Positions 21,126 to 31,565 of a stretch of DNA of 64,000 bases are shown here, one piece after another. Position 1 is the stretch's first letter; each line of letters begins with the position of its first letter. The stretch is taken from contig JASMLP010000143.1 in assembly GCA_030748635.1 (NCBI GenBank), forward strand, positions 25,049 to 89,048, in the 5' to 3' direction. A program made the translations under genes and the position numbers. This stretch comes from Planctomycetota bacterium (lineage in GTDB: Bacteria; Planctomycetota; JACQVV01; JASMLP01). The notes below the pieces were generated by a model, which saw only the letters and a list, made by a program, of their open reading frames with translations, was not told where the DNA came from and made no database searches.

Positions 21126-22493
21126 GTGGAAAGGATTGCGTTCGATGGGGAGGGGACGCAAAATGTCAGAGTGAGTAAGAAGACGATTCCGTTTGAATGT
21201 CCTTGTGGACGCAAGGTACGTGCGCCGTTGCGTGCGGCCGGAAAGAAAGCCCGCTGTCCTGAGTGTGATCGACGCCTAAGAGTGCCGGAACTGGAGGAGG
21301 TTCAGGGACGTCCGGATCGTGTGGTGGCAGAACTTTATCAGGACGAGAAGAGACCTAGTGATAGCACCGCGCCCTATCCAACGGTTACCTCTCCGGCTGA
21401 ACCTGCCCCTGACCCCGTCGAACCGGGGACCTTGAAGGCGGCGGTCCGAGATCTCGAGCAGGGAGATCTGGAGTCGGCACGGGAAACGCTGGAAGAGCTG
21501 CAGGCTGAAAACCCTTCTGACGGAGAGATTCATCTCTGTCTGGGTCGATGTTTTGAGAAGCAAGGGGAGCTTCAGGAGGCTTGGCAATCTTACCGGTCGG
21601 CGGATGTCGCCGGTATAGAAGAAGCTCGTTCCTACCTGGCTGCTCTCGCGGAAGGCCCTCTGCTGGATTGGGCGAGTGTTCTCATTGAACAAGGATCGTA
21701 CGTCGAGGCGAGAGGCGTGGCCGAACAGTGTCTGGGTATCGTTCCGCAATCGTCCAAGGTTCGTCGCGTTCTGGTGGAATCGCTTTCGCGGCAAGTTCCT
21801 GAGGATCCGGAGACGGTTCGGCGCGCACTGGAGGAACTTCGCCCTCGAGTGCAATCTGATTACGAACTGGTGACTGGCATGGCCGACCTCCAGCGCGAGA
21901 TGGGGGATGTGCAGGCCGCACTTGCAGATCTTGAAGGGTGGCTCTCTCTTCCGGGAGGAGATGATCATCAGGAGTGCGGGGTTCGGGGGCGGGTGGCAAG
22001 ATTGCGGCTCGAGCTTGGAGATGTCGAAGGGGCCATTGCCCAACTGGAACCGATGGGAAGCGCTGCACCTGAAGAAGAGGTTGTGAATCTTCGTGAACAG
22101 ATCATAGTCGCGAGGGAGGATGTAGAGGATTTCGATGGGGCTCTCGCCGACCTGGATCTTTTGCGTGATCGGTTCGGAGAGCGGGATCGATGGACCCTTC
22201 ATTCGGCCCGATTACATGCCCAGGTCGGACGGTTCGAAGAAGCGATCCAGGGATATGAATCGCTTCTGAGCACTCATCCCGGGGACCTGAATCTGATGGT
22301 CAATCTTGCCAACTGCTACTTTTTGCAAAAGGATTACGAGAAGGCCATCGAGATGTTCGGAGAAGTGCTGGATCGTAATCCGTTGGATCGGCAGGCTCGT
22401 TTGAATCGATCGGCCTGTTATCGGTTGAAGCGACCTTCTCAGCACGGGTTGGCTCGAGCGGATCTGGACCAACTGTTTACGCTTACGAGTTGA
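21126..22493 (+). CDS. TPR-repeat protein with N-terminal zinc-ribbon-like motif
   Basis: FECPCGRKVRAPLRAAGKKARCPECDRRLRVPE (CxC...CxxC) followed by TPR-like repeats. Start could be GTG at 21171. Confidence 0.72.
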   Translation: MERIAFDGEGTQNVRVSKKTIPFECPCGRKVRAPLRAAGKKARCPECDRRLRVPELEEVQGRPDRVVAELYQDEKRPSDSTAPYPTVTSPAEPAPDPVEPGTLKAAVRDLEQGDLESARETLEELQAENPSDGEIHLCLGRCFEKQGELQEAWQSYRSADVAGIEEARSYLAALAEGPLLDWASVLIEQGSYVEARGVAEQCLGIVPQSSKVRRVLVESLSRQVPEDPETVRRALEELRPRVQSDYELVTGMADLQREMGDVQAALADLEGWLSLPGGDDHQECGVRGRVARLRLELGDVEGAIAQLEPMGSAAPEEEVVNLREQIIVAREDVEDFDGALADLDLLRDRFGERDRWTLHSARLHAQVGRFEEAIQGYESLLSTHPGDLNLMVNLANCYFLQKDYEKAIEMFGEVLDRNPLDRQARLNRSACYRLKRPSQHGLARADLDQLFTLTS

Positions 22494-22670
22494 TCCAACG
22501 AGGAACTGTCGAAGGGGCGGTTCTGGGTTTGGATGCGATCCATCGACTTGGCCACTGTCTTCGAATGGAAAATGCGGAGGGTCTGAATTTCTTGGGAATC
22601 GGGAATGGGCGGTGTGGTTTTCCTCGAGTTCCTGGGGCATGATAGGGTGATCTGAGGAGGAGCGGTCACG

Positions 22671-24008
22671 ATGCCAGGAACGTGTGTTCTGCGAGATGCG
22701 GTTCACGGCGATATGGAGTTCGCGCGTGATGTGGAGATGGAGATAATCGATACATCTCTGGTGCAACGTCTGCGCGGAATTCGTCAGCTTGGAACCGCTT
22801 CTCTGGTCTATCCCACCGCGGTACACACCCGTTTCGATCACTCCCTGGGCACGGCCTGGATGGCACGTCGGATTCTGGATCGACTTCGGGCCACTGGGGC
22901 ATCCATCGATCGACAGGAGTACCTGGCGGTGATCGTTTCGGCTCTTTTGCACGATGTGACTCACATCCCTTTCGGACACACGTTTGAGGATGAGCGACGT
23001 CTTTTCGATCGACACGATACTGTCGATCGTTTTCATCAATTTCTCGGCGACGAGGCGGTCGCTTCGCTCCTCGATCGTGAGCAACTGACGGAATCGGTTT
23101 TGGGGATCTTGACCGGCTCCACGACCCATTCACACGCGTCCTGGCAGCGGGACATCGTCTGTGGGACGATCTGTGCGGATCTGCTCGATTACCTGGCTCG
23201 AGACAACTACTTCTGTGGGTTGAGTCAGGGCTACGATGACCGCCTGTTCCGCTATTTTGCTCTCCACGAAGGAGGATTGGTATTTCATGCCAGTAAGGGG
23301 GGTGAGATTCGAGAGGATGCTCTTTCGGAGATCATCCATCTGCTCCGGATTCGGTATTTCCTGACCGAACGGGTGTATTTTCATCACACCAAGACCGCCA
23401 CGGGAGCGATGATCTCCAAAGCGGTCGAACTGGCGATGCGCCAAGGGTTGCAACTCGAAGATCTGTTTCCGATGCGTGACGAGACACTGATGGAAACGCT
23501 GCGTACTCGATACGCTCCGAACGATCCGGCTCTGGATCGTCTTGTGGTCGGACTCGACTCTCGACAGGTTTACAAACGGGCCTATCTGCTCGATCGATCG
23601 GTCGGTGCGGATGTTCAGCAAGATCTGATCGGTCGTTATCACGCGGATCGGAGCCAGCGAGAGAGTCTCGAGGAGGAGTTGACCGCTTCGACCGGTCTCG
23701 AAGCCGGGGAGTTGATTGTGTATTGTCCAGCGGCCAAGATGAGTTTGAAGGAGGCCGAGGTTCGGGTGCTCGTTTCGGGAGGGTCCCCCGTACCCCTTTC
23801 GAGTCTTCAGATACCGGAGGTCGATTCGCTGGCCGAAAAACATCGGAATCTATGGCGTTTTTACGTGTTTGTCGCGGCCCGACACTCCTCGGACCTGAAG
23901 AGGGTTGGGGCGGTGATTCAGGATCGACTGGGATATCCTGATCAATTGCACGGTCGGCGACCCAGGCCCTGGAGTCCGGAAACTTCCGAAAGGAAAGCTC
24001 AGGGGTGA
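22671..24008 (+). CDS. HD superfamily phosphohydrolase
   Basis: HTRFDHSLGTAWMARRIL and ALLHDVTHIPFGHTFEDE (H...HD...H) of the dNTPase/YdhJ-like HD class. Confidence 0.85.
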   Translation: MPGTCVLRDAVHGDMEFARDVEMEIIDTSLVQRLRGIRQLGTASLVYPTAVHTRFDHSLGTAWMARRILDRLRATGASIDRQEYLAVIVSALLHDVTHIPFGHTFEDERRLFDRHDTVDRFHQFLGDEAVASLLDREQLTESVLGILTGSTTHSHASWQRDIVCGTICADLLDYLARDNYFCGLSQGYDDRLFRYFALHEGGLVFHASKGGEIREDALSEIIHLLRIRYFLTERVYFHHTKTATGAMISKAVELAMRQGLQLEDLFPMRDETLMETLRTRYAPNDPALDRLVVGLDSRQVYKRAYLLDRSVGADVQQDLIGRYHADRSQRESLEEELTASTGLEAGELIVYCPAAKMSLKEAEVRVLVSGGSPVPLSSLQIPEVDSLAEKHRNLWRFYVFVAARHSSDLKRVGAVIQDRLGYPDQLHGRRPRPWSPETSERKAQG

Positions 24009-25936
24009 TTCTTCCCTACGGCGATGATGCTCCTCGAGAGGGCACTCCTTACGCTCACTACGGGCTGATGATTTTGACGGCGGCGATTTCCTTCTGGGTC
24101 TGGGAACAATCGGATGTTGCTCACGCTTTCATGACCTACGGTTATGTCCCCGCTCATCCCAGCGTATTCACGGCGGTTTCGAGTCTTTTCGTTCATAGCG
24201 ATATCGTCCACCTGGGAGGAAATCTGCTTCTGCTCTGGATCGTTGGCGACAATATCGAGGATTCTCTCGGTTCAATGGCCCATGTAGCGATCTATCTCCT
24301 TTCGGGAGTTGTCGGCTGCATGGTGCATGGAGCGTTTGCGGTGGGTCCGGCTAGCGAGATGCCTTTGATCGGTGCCAGCGGAGCCATCAGCGGGATGCTG
24401 GGAGTCTATGTCTTCCTCTTCCCCAAGAACATGATCAGCGTGGTCTATTGGGTGGGGTTTTTTGTGGGTAAATTTCGGATCTCCGCTCGTTGGGCTATCG
24501 TCTATTGGTTGTTTGAACAGTTGCTCTATTTCTCCTTGCTGGGATCAGCGAGCGCGGTAGCTTTCGGGGCTCACCTCGGAGGGTTTGGGGTCGGATTCGT
24601 CGTCGGGGGAGCGATCAGGGCTTTTCAGTCGGATTGGGCGTTGGGGCAGGAAAAGGCTCCCGTATTCTGGGCAACTCGGGAAAAGAGGTCGCGCCGTGAT
24701 CCTCCCGTTCAACCCAAGGCGCCCAGGACAGCGGTTGCGGAGCGACTGGAGCGGGCGATTGCGGGTGGCCAGCAAGAGGCGGTGGCCGATCTTTACCAGG
24801 AGCAGCTGTGTCGGCACGGACGAGGGAGCTTGGAGCCCGACTTGCAGCGGAAGGTTGCCACCGCGCTTCGCAAAAACGGTTTTCATCGACTGGCGGCGCA
24901 AGCGATCCGGACCGTGATCGATCAGGATCCATCCCCCGCAGTTCGTGCTCGGAGCGAGGCCGCTCTGGGCGAACTGCATGCGACGCACCTTGGTGAGCCG
25001 GGCCAGGGACTTTCTCATATCCTGAAGGCGCAGCACGGACCTCTGGACGATTCCACTCGCGCACGGGTGGTGGCGATTCAGAAGAAGATCGAATCTCATC
25101 TGGATCGGATCCTTCCCGATCACGAATTGGACGGGACCGCATCGGTCATTCGGCAGACTGTGGAAGTCATGCATCCGGGACGATACGGACGGTTGGTTGC
25201 GGAGGTGACCGGCGAGAACGGAATCGACGTGGCTCGTCGGTTGCGGGGTGCCCGGGGTTGGGTGGCGGAAAAACTACCGGTGAATCGAGCCCTCTCCCTC
25301 GCTTCGAAATTACAGAGTCACGGGATGCCGGTCCTGGTGGTGGACGACGATTATCTGGTGGATTTTCCCAATTCTCGATCGGTGAAAACAGCCTTTCTTC
25401 TCGAGCAGGGGGTCCGACTACAAATGGAGAGTGGCGATGAGGAAGTGAAGCTTTGGGGTGATCTGTATCTTGCGTTGGCAACGTGGGTCCACACGGTCGA
25501 TCTCCTGGCACGCCAAAGAGAAAAAGCGCTGGGATCGCGTATGGCGGCCGGTCCTTTCGAAGGAGATCTGGAGGTCGATATCGGAATAGCACCCGCCAGC
25601 CACTCACACCGATTCCGGGTCCCTTTTTCCCTCCGATCGCGTTTCAGTTCGGTTCAGGAGCAGGCGGTGCTGGACTTTTTCTGCTTCAATCCTTGGACGC
25701 GATACCGATTGTGGGAAAAACGGACCACGTTTCGAGTACAGGGGAAAAAGGTAGGAATCCGAATGAAGAGTTGGGTTCGCAAGTTTCTGGTGCGTGTTCC
25801 GGGGATTCGGATGAATGAGGGGGTGCCGATGCTGGCGGATCGTGGCAATCGGCAGCGCGTGACGTTTCGGACCGAGCGGGATCAGGATTCGTATTGCCAG
25901 TGGATCTTGCAACTCGAAGAACACGACCGGATGTAG
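24005..25936 (+). CDS. rhomboid family intramembrane serine protease with long C-terminal extension
   Basis: GTG start overlaps previous stop. HSDIVHLGGNLLLLWIVGDNIEDSLG, IGASGAISGMLGVYVFLFP (GxSG), followed by about 400 aa soluble extension. Confidence 0.86.
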   Translation: MILPYGDDAPREGTPYAHYGLMILTAAISFWVWEQSDVAHAFMTYGYVPAHPSVFTAVSSLFVHSDIVHLGGNLLLLWIVGDNIEDSLGSMAHVAIYLLSGVVGCMVHGAFAVGPASEMPLIGASGAISGMLGVYVFLFPKNMISVVYWVGFFVGKFRISARWAIVYWLFEQLLYFSLLGSASAVAFGAHLGGFGVGFVVGGAIRAFQSDWALGQEKAPVFWATREKRSRRDPPVQPKAPRTAVAERLERAIAGGQQEAVADLYQEQLCRHGRGSLEPDLQRKVATALRKNGFHRLAAQAIRTVIDQDPSPAVRARSEAALGELHATHLGEPGQGLSHILKAQHGPLDDSTRARVVAIQKKIESHLDRILPDHELDGTASVIRQTVEVMHPGRYGRLVAEVTGENGIDVARRLRGARGWVAEKLPVNRALSLASKLQSHGMPVLVVDDDYLVDFPNSRSVKTAFLLEQGVRLQMESGDEEVKLWGDLYLALATWVHTVDLLARQREKALGSRMAAGPFEGDLEVDIGIAPASHSHRFRVPFSLRSRFSSVQEQAVLDFFCFNPWTRYRLWEKRTTFRVQGKKVGIRMKSWVRKFLVRVPGIRMNEGVPMLADRGNRQRVTFRTERDQDSYCQWILQLEEHDRM

Positions 25937-25940
25937 GGTG

Positions 25941-27275
25941 TCAACCGATGTAAGCGAGCGCTTCCGCGAAAGCGCTTCCGCTGGGATATCGGTCCGAGGG
26001 ATCCTGAGCCAGAACCGTCTGGAAAATCTGATCGAGTGCCGCTGGGAGATCGGGGCGTCGGTCGCTTGCCAGTGGGGGGGCGGCGGTGAGGACATCTCGG
26101 ATCAATCGCAATCGATTGTCGGTGTTGAATGGCGGTTCGCCCGTGAGGGTGTGAAAAAGGGTTGCTCCCAGAGCGTAAAGGTCGGCTCGATGGTCGACGG
26201 GACGATTTACATCAAGCTGTTCGGGAGCCATATATCGAAGTGTACCGATGACCACTCCCTGCGGAGTGTTCTGGGAAGCGGGGGTGAACTGAGCGGCACG
26301 GGCAATGTTGAAGTCGGCAAGTCGAGGTATATCGTTCTCATCGAGAAGGATATTGCCCGGCTTTACATCTCGGTGAATGACTTCGTGAGAGTGGCCAAAA
26401 TGGAGCGCCTGGGCCATGCGGATTCCGAGGGGAATCGAAAACTCCAGCGGTTGAGGACCCTGCTCAAGGATCCGGTGGCTCAGATCCTGGCCGGGAATAT
26501 ATTCGGTGGTCAGGAAGAGTTGATCCCCATCATGGTCGATGTCGTGAACACGAAGGATGTGAGGGTGGACCAAGCTCATTCCGATTCGGGCTTCTCGCAG
26601 GAAACGTTCTCGCTGGGTCGAATCGTGGGAGAACTGGGAGTGTAGAATCTTGACCGCGACATCCATTTCCAGGAGTTCGTGACGTGCGCGGTAGACGACC
26701 CCGATCGCTCCTCTCCCCAGTTCGTAGAGCAGGGTGAGGTTTTTCATTCGGCGGCCTGCCGCATCTTCATTTTCGATGCAGGGTGAGCAGAAGACATAGC
26801 AGGAGACCCGGCGGACAGGAGTAGATTCGATCTCGATGAACTGGAGGCATCGAGGACAACGTTCGGGCCCTTTCCCGCTCCCGGGGTCGGTGAGTATCGT
26901 ATGAGAGAGTTCGATGGATTCTGAAGAGGGGGTTGGGGGGGTCGGGTGGTCGCTGGTCCGCTTGACTGAAAGCTCGGTGGTGCCGATACGAATGACGTCA
27001 TCGACAGATAGAGGGTGCCAGTCGAAGATCTTCTCGTTGTTGACGTAGGTCCCGTTACGGCTGCTCAGGTCCCGGATCTGGTGCCCCGACTCGGTGAATC
27101 GGATCTCACTGTGGTGGCTCGATATCTGAGAATCGAGGATGGGAAACGAGCTTTCGATCGATCGGCCGAGAGTCCACGGCGATTGTTCCGAATCAGGCAG
27201 GAACGCCCGGCGTCCCTGGTCTGGGCCCATCTCGATTTTCAAGATGATTGACTGGTCAGCAAAAGGGGTGTTCAT
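25941..27275 (-). CDS. Ser/Thr protein kinase with N-terminal FHA domain and intervening CxxC/CxxC motif
   Basis: FHA: WTLGRSIESSFPILDSQISSHHSEIRF...LSSRNGTYVNNEKI; CPRC...CSPC; kinase VIHRDVKPGNILLD, ADFNIARA, YMAPEQL. Confidence 0.9.
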   Translation of the reverse strand: MNTPFADQSIILKIEMGPDQGRRAFLPDSEQSPWTLGRSIESSFPILDSQISSHHSEIRFTESGHQIRDLSSRNGTYVNNEKIFDWHPLSVDDVIRIGTTELSVKRTSDHPTPPTPSSESIELSHTILTDPGSGKGPERCPRCLQFIEIESTPVRRVSCYVFCSPCIENEDAAGRRMKNLTLLYELGRGAIGVVYRARHELLEMDVAVKILHSQFSHDSTQRERFLREARIGMSLVHPHILRVHDIDHDGDQLFLTTEYIPGQDLSHRILEQGPQPLEFSIPLGIRMAQALHFGHSHEVIHRDVKPGNILLDENDIPRLADFNIARAAQFTPASQNTPQGVVIGTLRYMAPEQLDVNRPVDHRADLYALGATLFHTLTGEPPFNTDNRLRLIRDVLTAAPPLASDRRPDLPAALDQIFQTVLAQDPSDRYPSGSAFAEALAYIG

Positions 27276-27284
27276 GGAGGCGAT

Positions 27285-29531
27285 TCAACGGTTTCGGCGA
27301 GGAAATTTCAGGGTTTTGATCTGCTTCTTGGCATCCGAAGCCCGGGAGTGGTTTGGGTTGGCTAGCAGAGATCTTTCAAAGTCCCGGATAGCTGCTTTCC
27401 TTTCTCCTTGAAGGGCTAGAATGCGAGCTCTTTCAAAATAGGCGTTGGCGTTGTCGGGTTGAAGTTCCAGGGTTTGATTCAGATCCTTCTGGGCTAAATC
27501 CAAATTGCCTAGATGGATGTATATACGCGCGCGAAGATATCGTGGCTGGGGCGCATTGGGTTTCAACTCGATGAGATGTCCCAGATGCTGAGCAGCCTCT
27601 TGCAGGTTGCCGAGTCGGAAGGCGCAGACCGAGAGTAAGTGGTGCAGTTCTGGCCAGTCCTTATCGATGGCGATAGCCGTCAGAAGTTGTGAGTGGGCTT
27701 TCTGGTATTCTTCCTGGTGCAGATGGCATTGCGCTTTTTCCAGGTGGGCCTCGACCAGATTGGGTTCGAGGTCGAGCGCGCGGACAAGAGAATGTAGAGC
27801 TTCCTCCGGCTGTTTTACGGCTCGCAGGGTTCGGCCGCGATAAAGGTGTCCGAGTGGGTTGGTGGGGTCGATTTCAATGGCCTGTTCGAAGGCGGAAAGG
27901 GCCCTCGAGAAGTTCATTTCCTGAAGATGTTTTCTTCCCAGGGCAAGGTGATTTTCGTACCAGATCCGATCTGAGTTTGAGGGGCCTTGCTTGGTGGATT
28001 CCAGGGGGGGGAGGAAGGCCGGATCTTGCGGATTCGGAGTGGGATCATGGACACGTTTTCGGAAAGGCTGGATGGCGACAATGATGAGAATTCCCAGGGT
28101 CGCGAAACCGGCGATCCACGGCCAGTGGTTCCGTCGGGCATGGTCGAATGTTCTTAACAGTATCGAAGGCGGACGGGCCTGAACGGGCTTTCCTTGAAGA
28201 TAGGAGGACAGGTCGTGAGCCAGGGCGGAGGCGCTGGGGTAGCGGTCCTTCGGATCCCGGGCAATGGCTTGCATAATGATCGAAGCGAGGTTTGGGTTGA
28301 GATCGCTGACGATTCGTGCCGGGTGTATCGGTTCGGAGTGGGTGATGGCGTGCAGGACCTGGATAATCGATTCACCGTTGTACGGCTTCTGGCCGGTAGC
28401 GATCTCATACAAAATAACTCCTAAGCCGTAAACATCGGCCGTAGGACCGATCGGTGGAGAGTCGTTGGTTAGCCTTTCAGGGGCCATGTAGTACGGTGTG
28501 CCGACCGGTCCATCCGCGTGGGTGATAGACTTGTCGGAACCGATGGCTTTGGCCAGTCCAAAATCGGTGAGATAAGGATGTCCCTCGGAATTGACGAGGA
28601 TGTTGGCCGGCTTGACATCTCGGTGAAGAACCCCCATGCAGTGGGCATGGTCGAGTGCTCGTGCGATGTCCCGAACCATTTCAAGCAAACTGGGGAGTGG
28701 GACGGTTCGGTCTTCGATGAGTTGACTGAGAGGGGGACCGTCAATGAGTTCCATGCTCAGGAAATACAGTGAACCGATGTTCCCAACCTTGAATATGGAG
28801 ATCACGTTGTCGTGCTGGACCCGAGTGAGGTGTTCAACTTCTCGCCGAAAACGACTCATTCGATCGTCATCGGGAGTGCTGGGAGCGACGATTTTCAAGG
28901 CTACTTTTCGATCGAGACTCTTCTGGTGGGCTTCAAAGACGATCCCCATAGCTCCGCGTCCGAGTTCACGGACAAACTGGAAGTCTCCGAGTTCCCATCC
29001 ATCACGAGTCCAGTAAGGGAGTGAATCGGTAGAATCGCCTTTTGAGGTGATTCCAAGATACTCGCGGAGGGCATGACGGTAGAAACGGGCTCGGGATTGC
29101 GTTCGAATCGTGCGTATCTCGGTTTTCGAAAATAGCCCTTTTTTCTGAAGCGTTTTTAGCATTCGGGCCGAACTGTCGGCTGTTTCGGATGGAAAGAGGA
29201 GGGTTTTGGAAATCGCGTCGTGGCCGATCCCGGCTTGACGGAGAAGTTCTCGACGGGTGTGGATATCGAGGCCGTGCGAAATTTCCCGAGGAGGCACCTC
29301 CACTTTTCTGGCTTCTTCAACTTGCGAAAGAAGGTGGGGGAGAGTTTCGGCATCGATGGAGCCTGTTTTTTGAATCCAGTGGGCTAGGTCGCCCGTAGTC
29401 CCCTCCTGGTGGAGACGTTTTTGAGCGAGTCCGATTCGCTCTCGAGGAATATCGAAATTTTCACATGCAATGCGTGCGGTCCAATAATCGCGTTCATAAT
29501 CCTTGGGTTTTCGTTTGCGGGTAATGGACAT
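27285..29531 (-). CDS. Ser/Thr protein kinase with TM segment and C-terminal TPR repeats
   Basis: Start trimmed to ATG at 29531 (MSITRKRK). LGRGAMGIVFEAHQ, VLHRDVKPANILV, LTDFGLAKA, YMAPERL; TM WIAGFATLGILIIVAI; TPR array. Confidence 0.9.
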   Translation of the reverse strand: MSITRKRKPKDYERDYWTARIACENFDIPRERIGLAQKRLHQEGTTGDLAHWIQKTGSIDAETLPHLLSQVEEARKVEVPPREISHGLDIHTRRELLRQAGIGHDAISKTLLFPSETADSSARMLKTLQKKGLFSKTEIRTIRTQSRARFYRHALREYLGITSKGDSTDSLPYWTRDGWELGDFQFVRELGRGAMGIVFEAHQKSLDRKVALKIVAPSTPDDDRMSRFRREVEHLTRVQHDNVISIFKVGNIGSLYFLSMELIDGPPLSQLIEDRTVPLPSLLEMVRDIARALDHAHCMGVLHRDVKPANILVNSEGHPYLTDFGLAKAIGSDKSITHADGPVGTPYYMAPERLTNDSPPIGPTADVYGLGVILYEIATGQKPYNGESIIQVLHAITHSEPIHPARIVSDLNPNLASIIMQAIARDPKDRYPSASALAHDLSSYLQGKPVQARPPSILLRTFDHARRNHWPWIAGFATLGILIIVAIQPFRKRVHDPTPNPQDPAFLPPLESTKQGPSNSDRIWYENHLALGRKHLQEMNFSRALSAFEQAIEIDPTNPLGHLYRGRTLRAVKQPEEALHSLVRALDLEPNLVEAHLEKAQCHLHQEEYQKAHSQLLTAIAIDKDWPELHHLLSVCAFRLGNLQEAAQHLGHLIELKPNAPQPRYLRARIYIHLGNLDLAQKDLNQTLELQPDNANAYFERARILALQGERKAAIRDFERSLLANPNHSRASDAKKQIKTLKFPRRNR

Positions 29532-29641
29532 GGAGTATTTTTCGACGGCGCAAAAGCGGGGAAGAGAAGAGCTCGATGTGCCCTTTAATTCATTGTATCG
29601 AAACGGGTTAGGGCTCACCAGAGAGCATGCGGTCAGGGGCT

Positions 29642-29962
29642 TCAGTCGTTGGGAGGAGCGAGGCGGTCGCGAAAATCCCGATTGGTTTCGTACACCCAGG
29701 CCAGGACTTCGGCAACGACGCGATAGAGCCGAGGAGGTATCTCCGCGTTCAGGGGAATATGGGAAAGTACGGTGGCAAGATCGGCGTCTTCACGCAGCGG
29801 TATACCCGCTTCCTGAGCGGAATCGATGATTCTCTGAGCCAGGCGTCCGTGTCCGCGGGCCAGAACTCGAGGTGAGCGATCGATCGGTTGACGGTATCGC
29901 AATGCAACAGCGATCTGTCGATCGATGGGTTCCGACGACTCAGATGTGAAGGTCGATACCAT
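29642..29962 (-). CDS. FlhB cytoplasmic-tail-like protein (YlqH-like)
   Basis: IDRQIAVALRYRQPIDRSPRVLARGHGRLAQRIIDSAQEAGIPLREDADLATVL...LYRVVAEVLAWVYE resembles the FlhB/YscU C-terminal domain; no TM region and no NPTH motif. ATG at 29962. Confidence 0.75.
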   Translation of the reverse strand: MVSTFTSESSEPIDRQIAVALRYRQPIDRSPRVLARGHGRLAQRIIDSAQEAGIPLREDADLATVLSHIPLNAEIPPRLYRVVAEVLAWVYETNRDFRDRLAPPND

Positions 29963-31562
29963 GGAATTCACCTTCGGGTCGTACCCAGAAAAAGCGGTCA
30001 AGTTCTTCACTCAAGGATCGATATTCTTCTGGAGGAGGGGACGGGTCGGAAGCGAGACGATTTTGAACCGTGGTCGTGAGATCGAGTGAATCGAGAGCAT
30101 GAAGTAGACGCTCTTTGGAGAGTTCTAGATGTTGTCGTATCGTCTCGTCGGTCGAGTCGATACGGATCGATACATTTTGACCTCGGAGTTCTACGAAGAT
30201 TTTGAGGCGGTCGAGACGGCTCAATCGGATGTCGATATACGCGGTTCCTTCCTCGGTGCTCGAAGTCTTACTGTCCGAGTCGCTGGGGCGATAAAAGAGG
30301 AAAAGGCGTTCGGGGTGGTCCGGACTTCCGGTGAGGGTGGGGGGCGACCATTCTCCGGCATAGGAAAGGGTTGGGGATGGGTCGCCGCTTCCGGTAGATG
30401 GTGGCGACCACAACTTCATGAGTTGAAGACGTTGTGCCGTCTGTTCGATCTCCTGGAAGGCTCGGGAGAGGTTCGACAGGACCGGATGTTTTTGAATCCA
30501 TTCGGATTCTTGTTGGGTGAGTTGAGCGCCCAGGGCCTCCCGAGCAGGAGAGGCCAACTGTTTCAGTTGGGTGGTGATCTCCGACTCGGTGGCATGGGGG
30601 GGAAGAGAAAGTGTTTTCAGGATCTGAGCGGCCCACTCGGGGCGAGGGGAGGGTGAATTTTCGCTACCCGGAGGGGCCGTATTCTGAAACAGAAGGAGGA
30701 GTTGTCGAGCGATCTTGGACTCTGAGTCGGCGGTGCCGGCGATCGGATTCTGGAGCAGATTGGTCAAGTTGCGAAAGCTGGTGAGGACAGGATCGGACCG
30801 AACGACCTCTCGGGTCCTTTGGGTGATTCGATCGATAAGGTCGTTCAGGAAGGGTCCAGTGGATTCGGAGAGGAGCGGGTGAAATTGCTGTACCGTCACG
30901 TCGATGGGGACTGCGTGAGCGGATGGCAATGAGGTCGGCAGTCCCTGAGAGGGTAACTGCCCCTGACTGAGCAGCGCTTGGGTGAATGGGAGTTGCTGGA
31001 CCCCGCTGTTCAGGGGAGGGGATGTCCCTTGAAGGATCTGGGTGAGTGCGTCGAGGAGACTGGCAGATGGGGTAATTCCTCGTGAGGCCAGAAAGGCGGC
31101 ATAACGGCCTTTCTGGTCGCTGGATTCGGTCATCCTTGCGGTGGCTTCGTCGATAATGCGGACGGTTTCCGGTTCCGCCGGTAAGCCCCATTCGGCGAGG
31201 GCCGTGATGGCTGCCCGATTAGAAGAGCTGTTTTCGAGTCCCATCTCGGCCAGAATGGCGCCGGCGGTGCGAGGTAGAAGGGCGTTTTCCAGGTTCCGCC
31301 CGAGAGCTTCTTGGGAGGGCAAATCTCGGAGGGTAAGTACCAGGGTCCCGTCTCGTGATTCGACCAGAAACTGGAGTGTTTCTCCGGTACGAAGTGGGCC
31401 TGAGGACTGGACGTCTATGGACTGGGATCCGACCTGAAGGCGGTAACGACCTTGGCCGAGATCTTGGACAACTCGACCACTTACATTGCGACCGGCAGTG
31501 ATGTCTATACCCGTGGAGTTGCTCCGATTGTTTGGGCCTTGGGGTTCAATCCGGATGAGCAT
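29940..31562 (-). CDS. FliK-like (hook-length control-like) protein
   Basis: N-terminal beta-rich module (VSGRVVQDLGQGRYRLQVGSQSIDVQS), long low-complexity middle, C-terminal YIDIRLSRLDRLKIFVELRGQNVSIRID...; overlaps FlhB-tail-like gene by about 23 nt. Confidence 0.6.
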   Translation of the reverse strand: MLIRIEPQGPNNRSNSTGIDITAGRNVSGRVVQDLGQGRYRLQVGSQSIDVQSSGPLRTGETLQFLVESRDGTLVLTLRDLPSQEALGRNLENALLPRTAGAILAEMGLENSSSNRAAITALAEWGLPAEPETVRIIDEATARMTESSDQKGRYAAFLASRGITPSASLLDALTQILQGTSPPLNSGVQQLPFTQALLSQGQLPSQGLPTSLPSAHAVPIDVTVQQFHPLLSESTGPFLNDLIDRITQRTREVVRSDPVLTSFRNLTNLLQNPIAGTADSESKIARQLLLLFQNTAPPGSENSPSPRPEWAAQILKTLSLPPHATESEITTQLKQLASPAREALGAQLTQQESEWIQKHPVLSNLSRAFQEIEQTAQRLQLMKLWSPPSTGSGDPSPTLSYAGEWSPPTLTGSPDHPERLFLFYRPSDSDSKTSSTEEGTAYIDIRLSRLDRLKIFVELRGQNVSIRIDSTDETIRQHLELSKERLLHALDSLDLTTTVQNRLASDPSPPPEEYRSLSEELDRFFWVRPEGEFHGIDLHI

Positions 31563-31565
31563 GAA

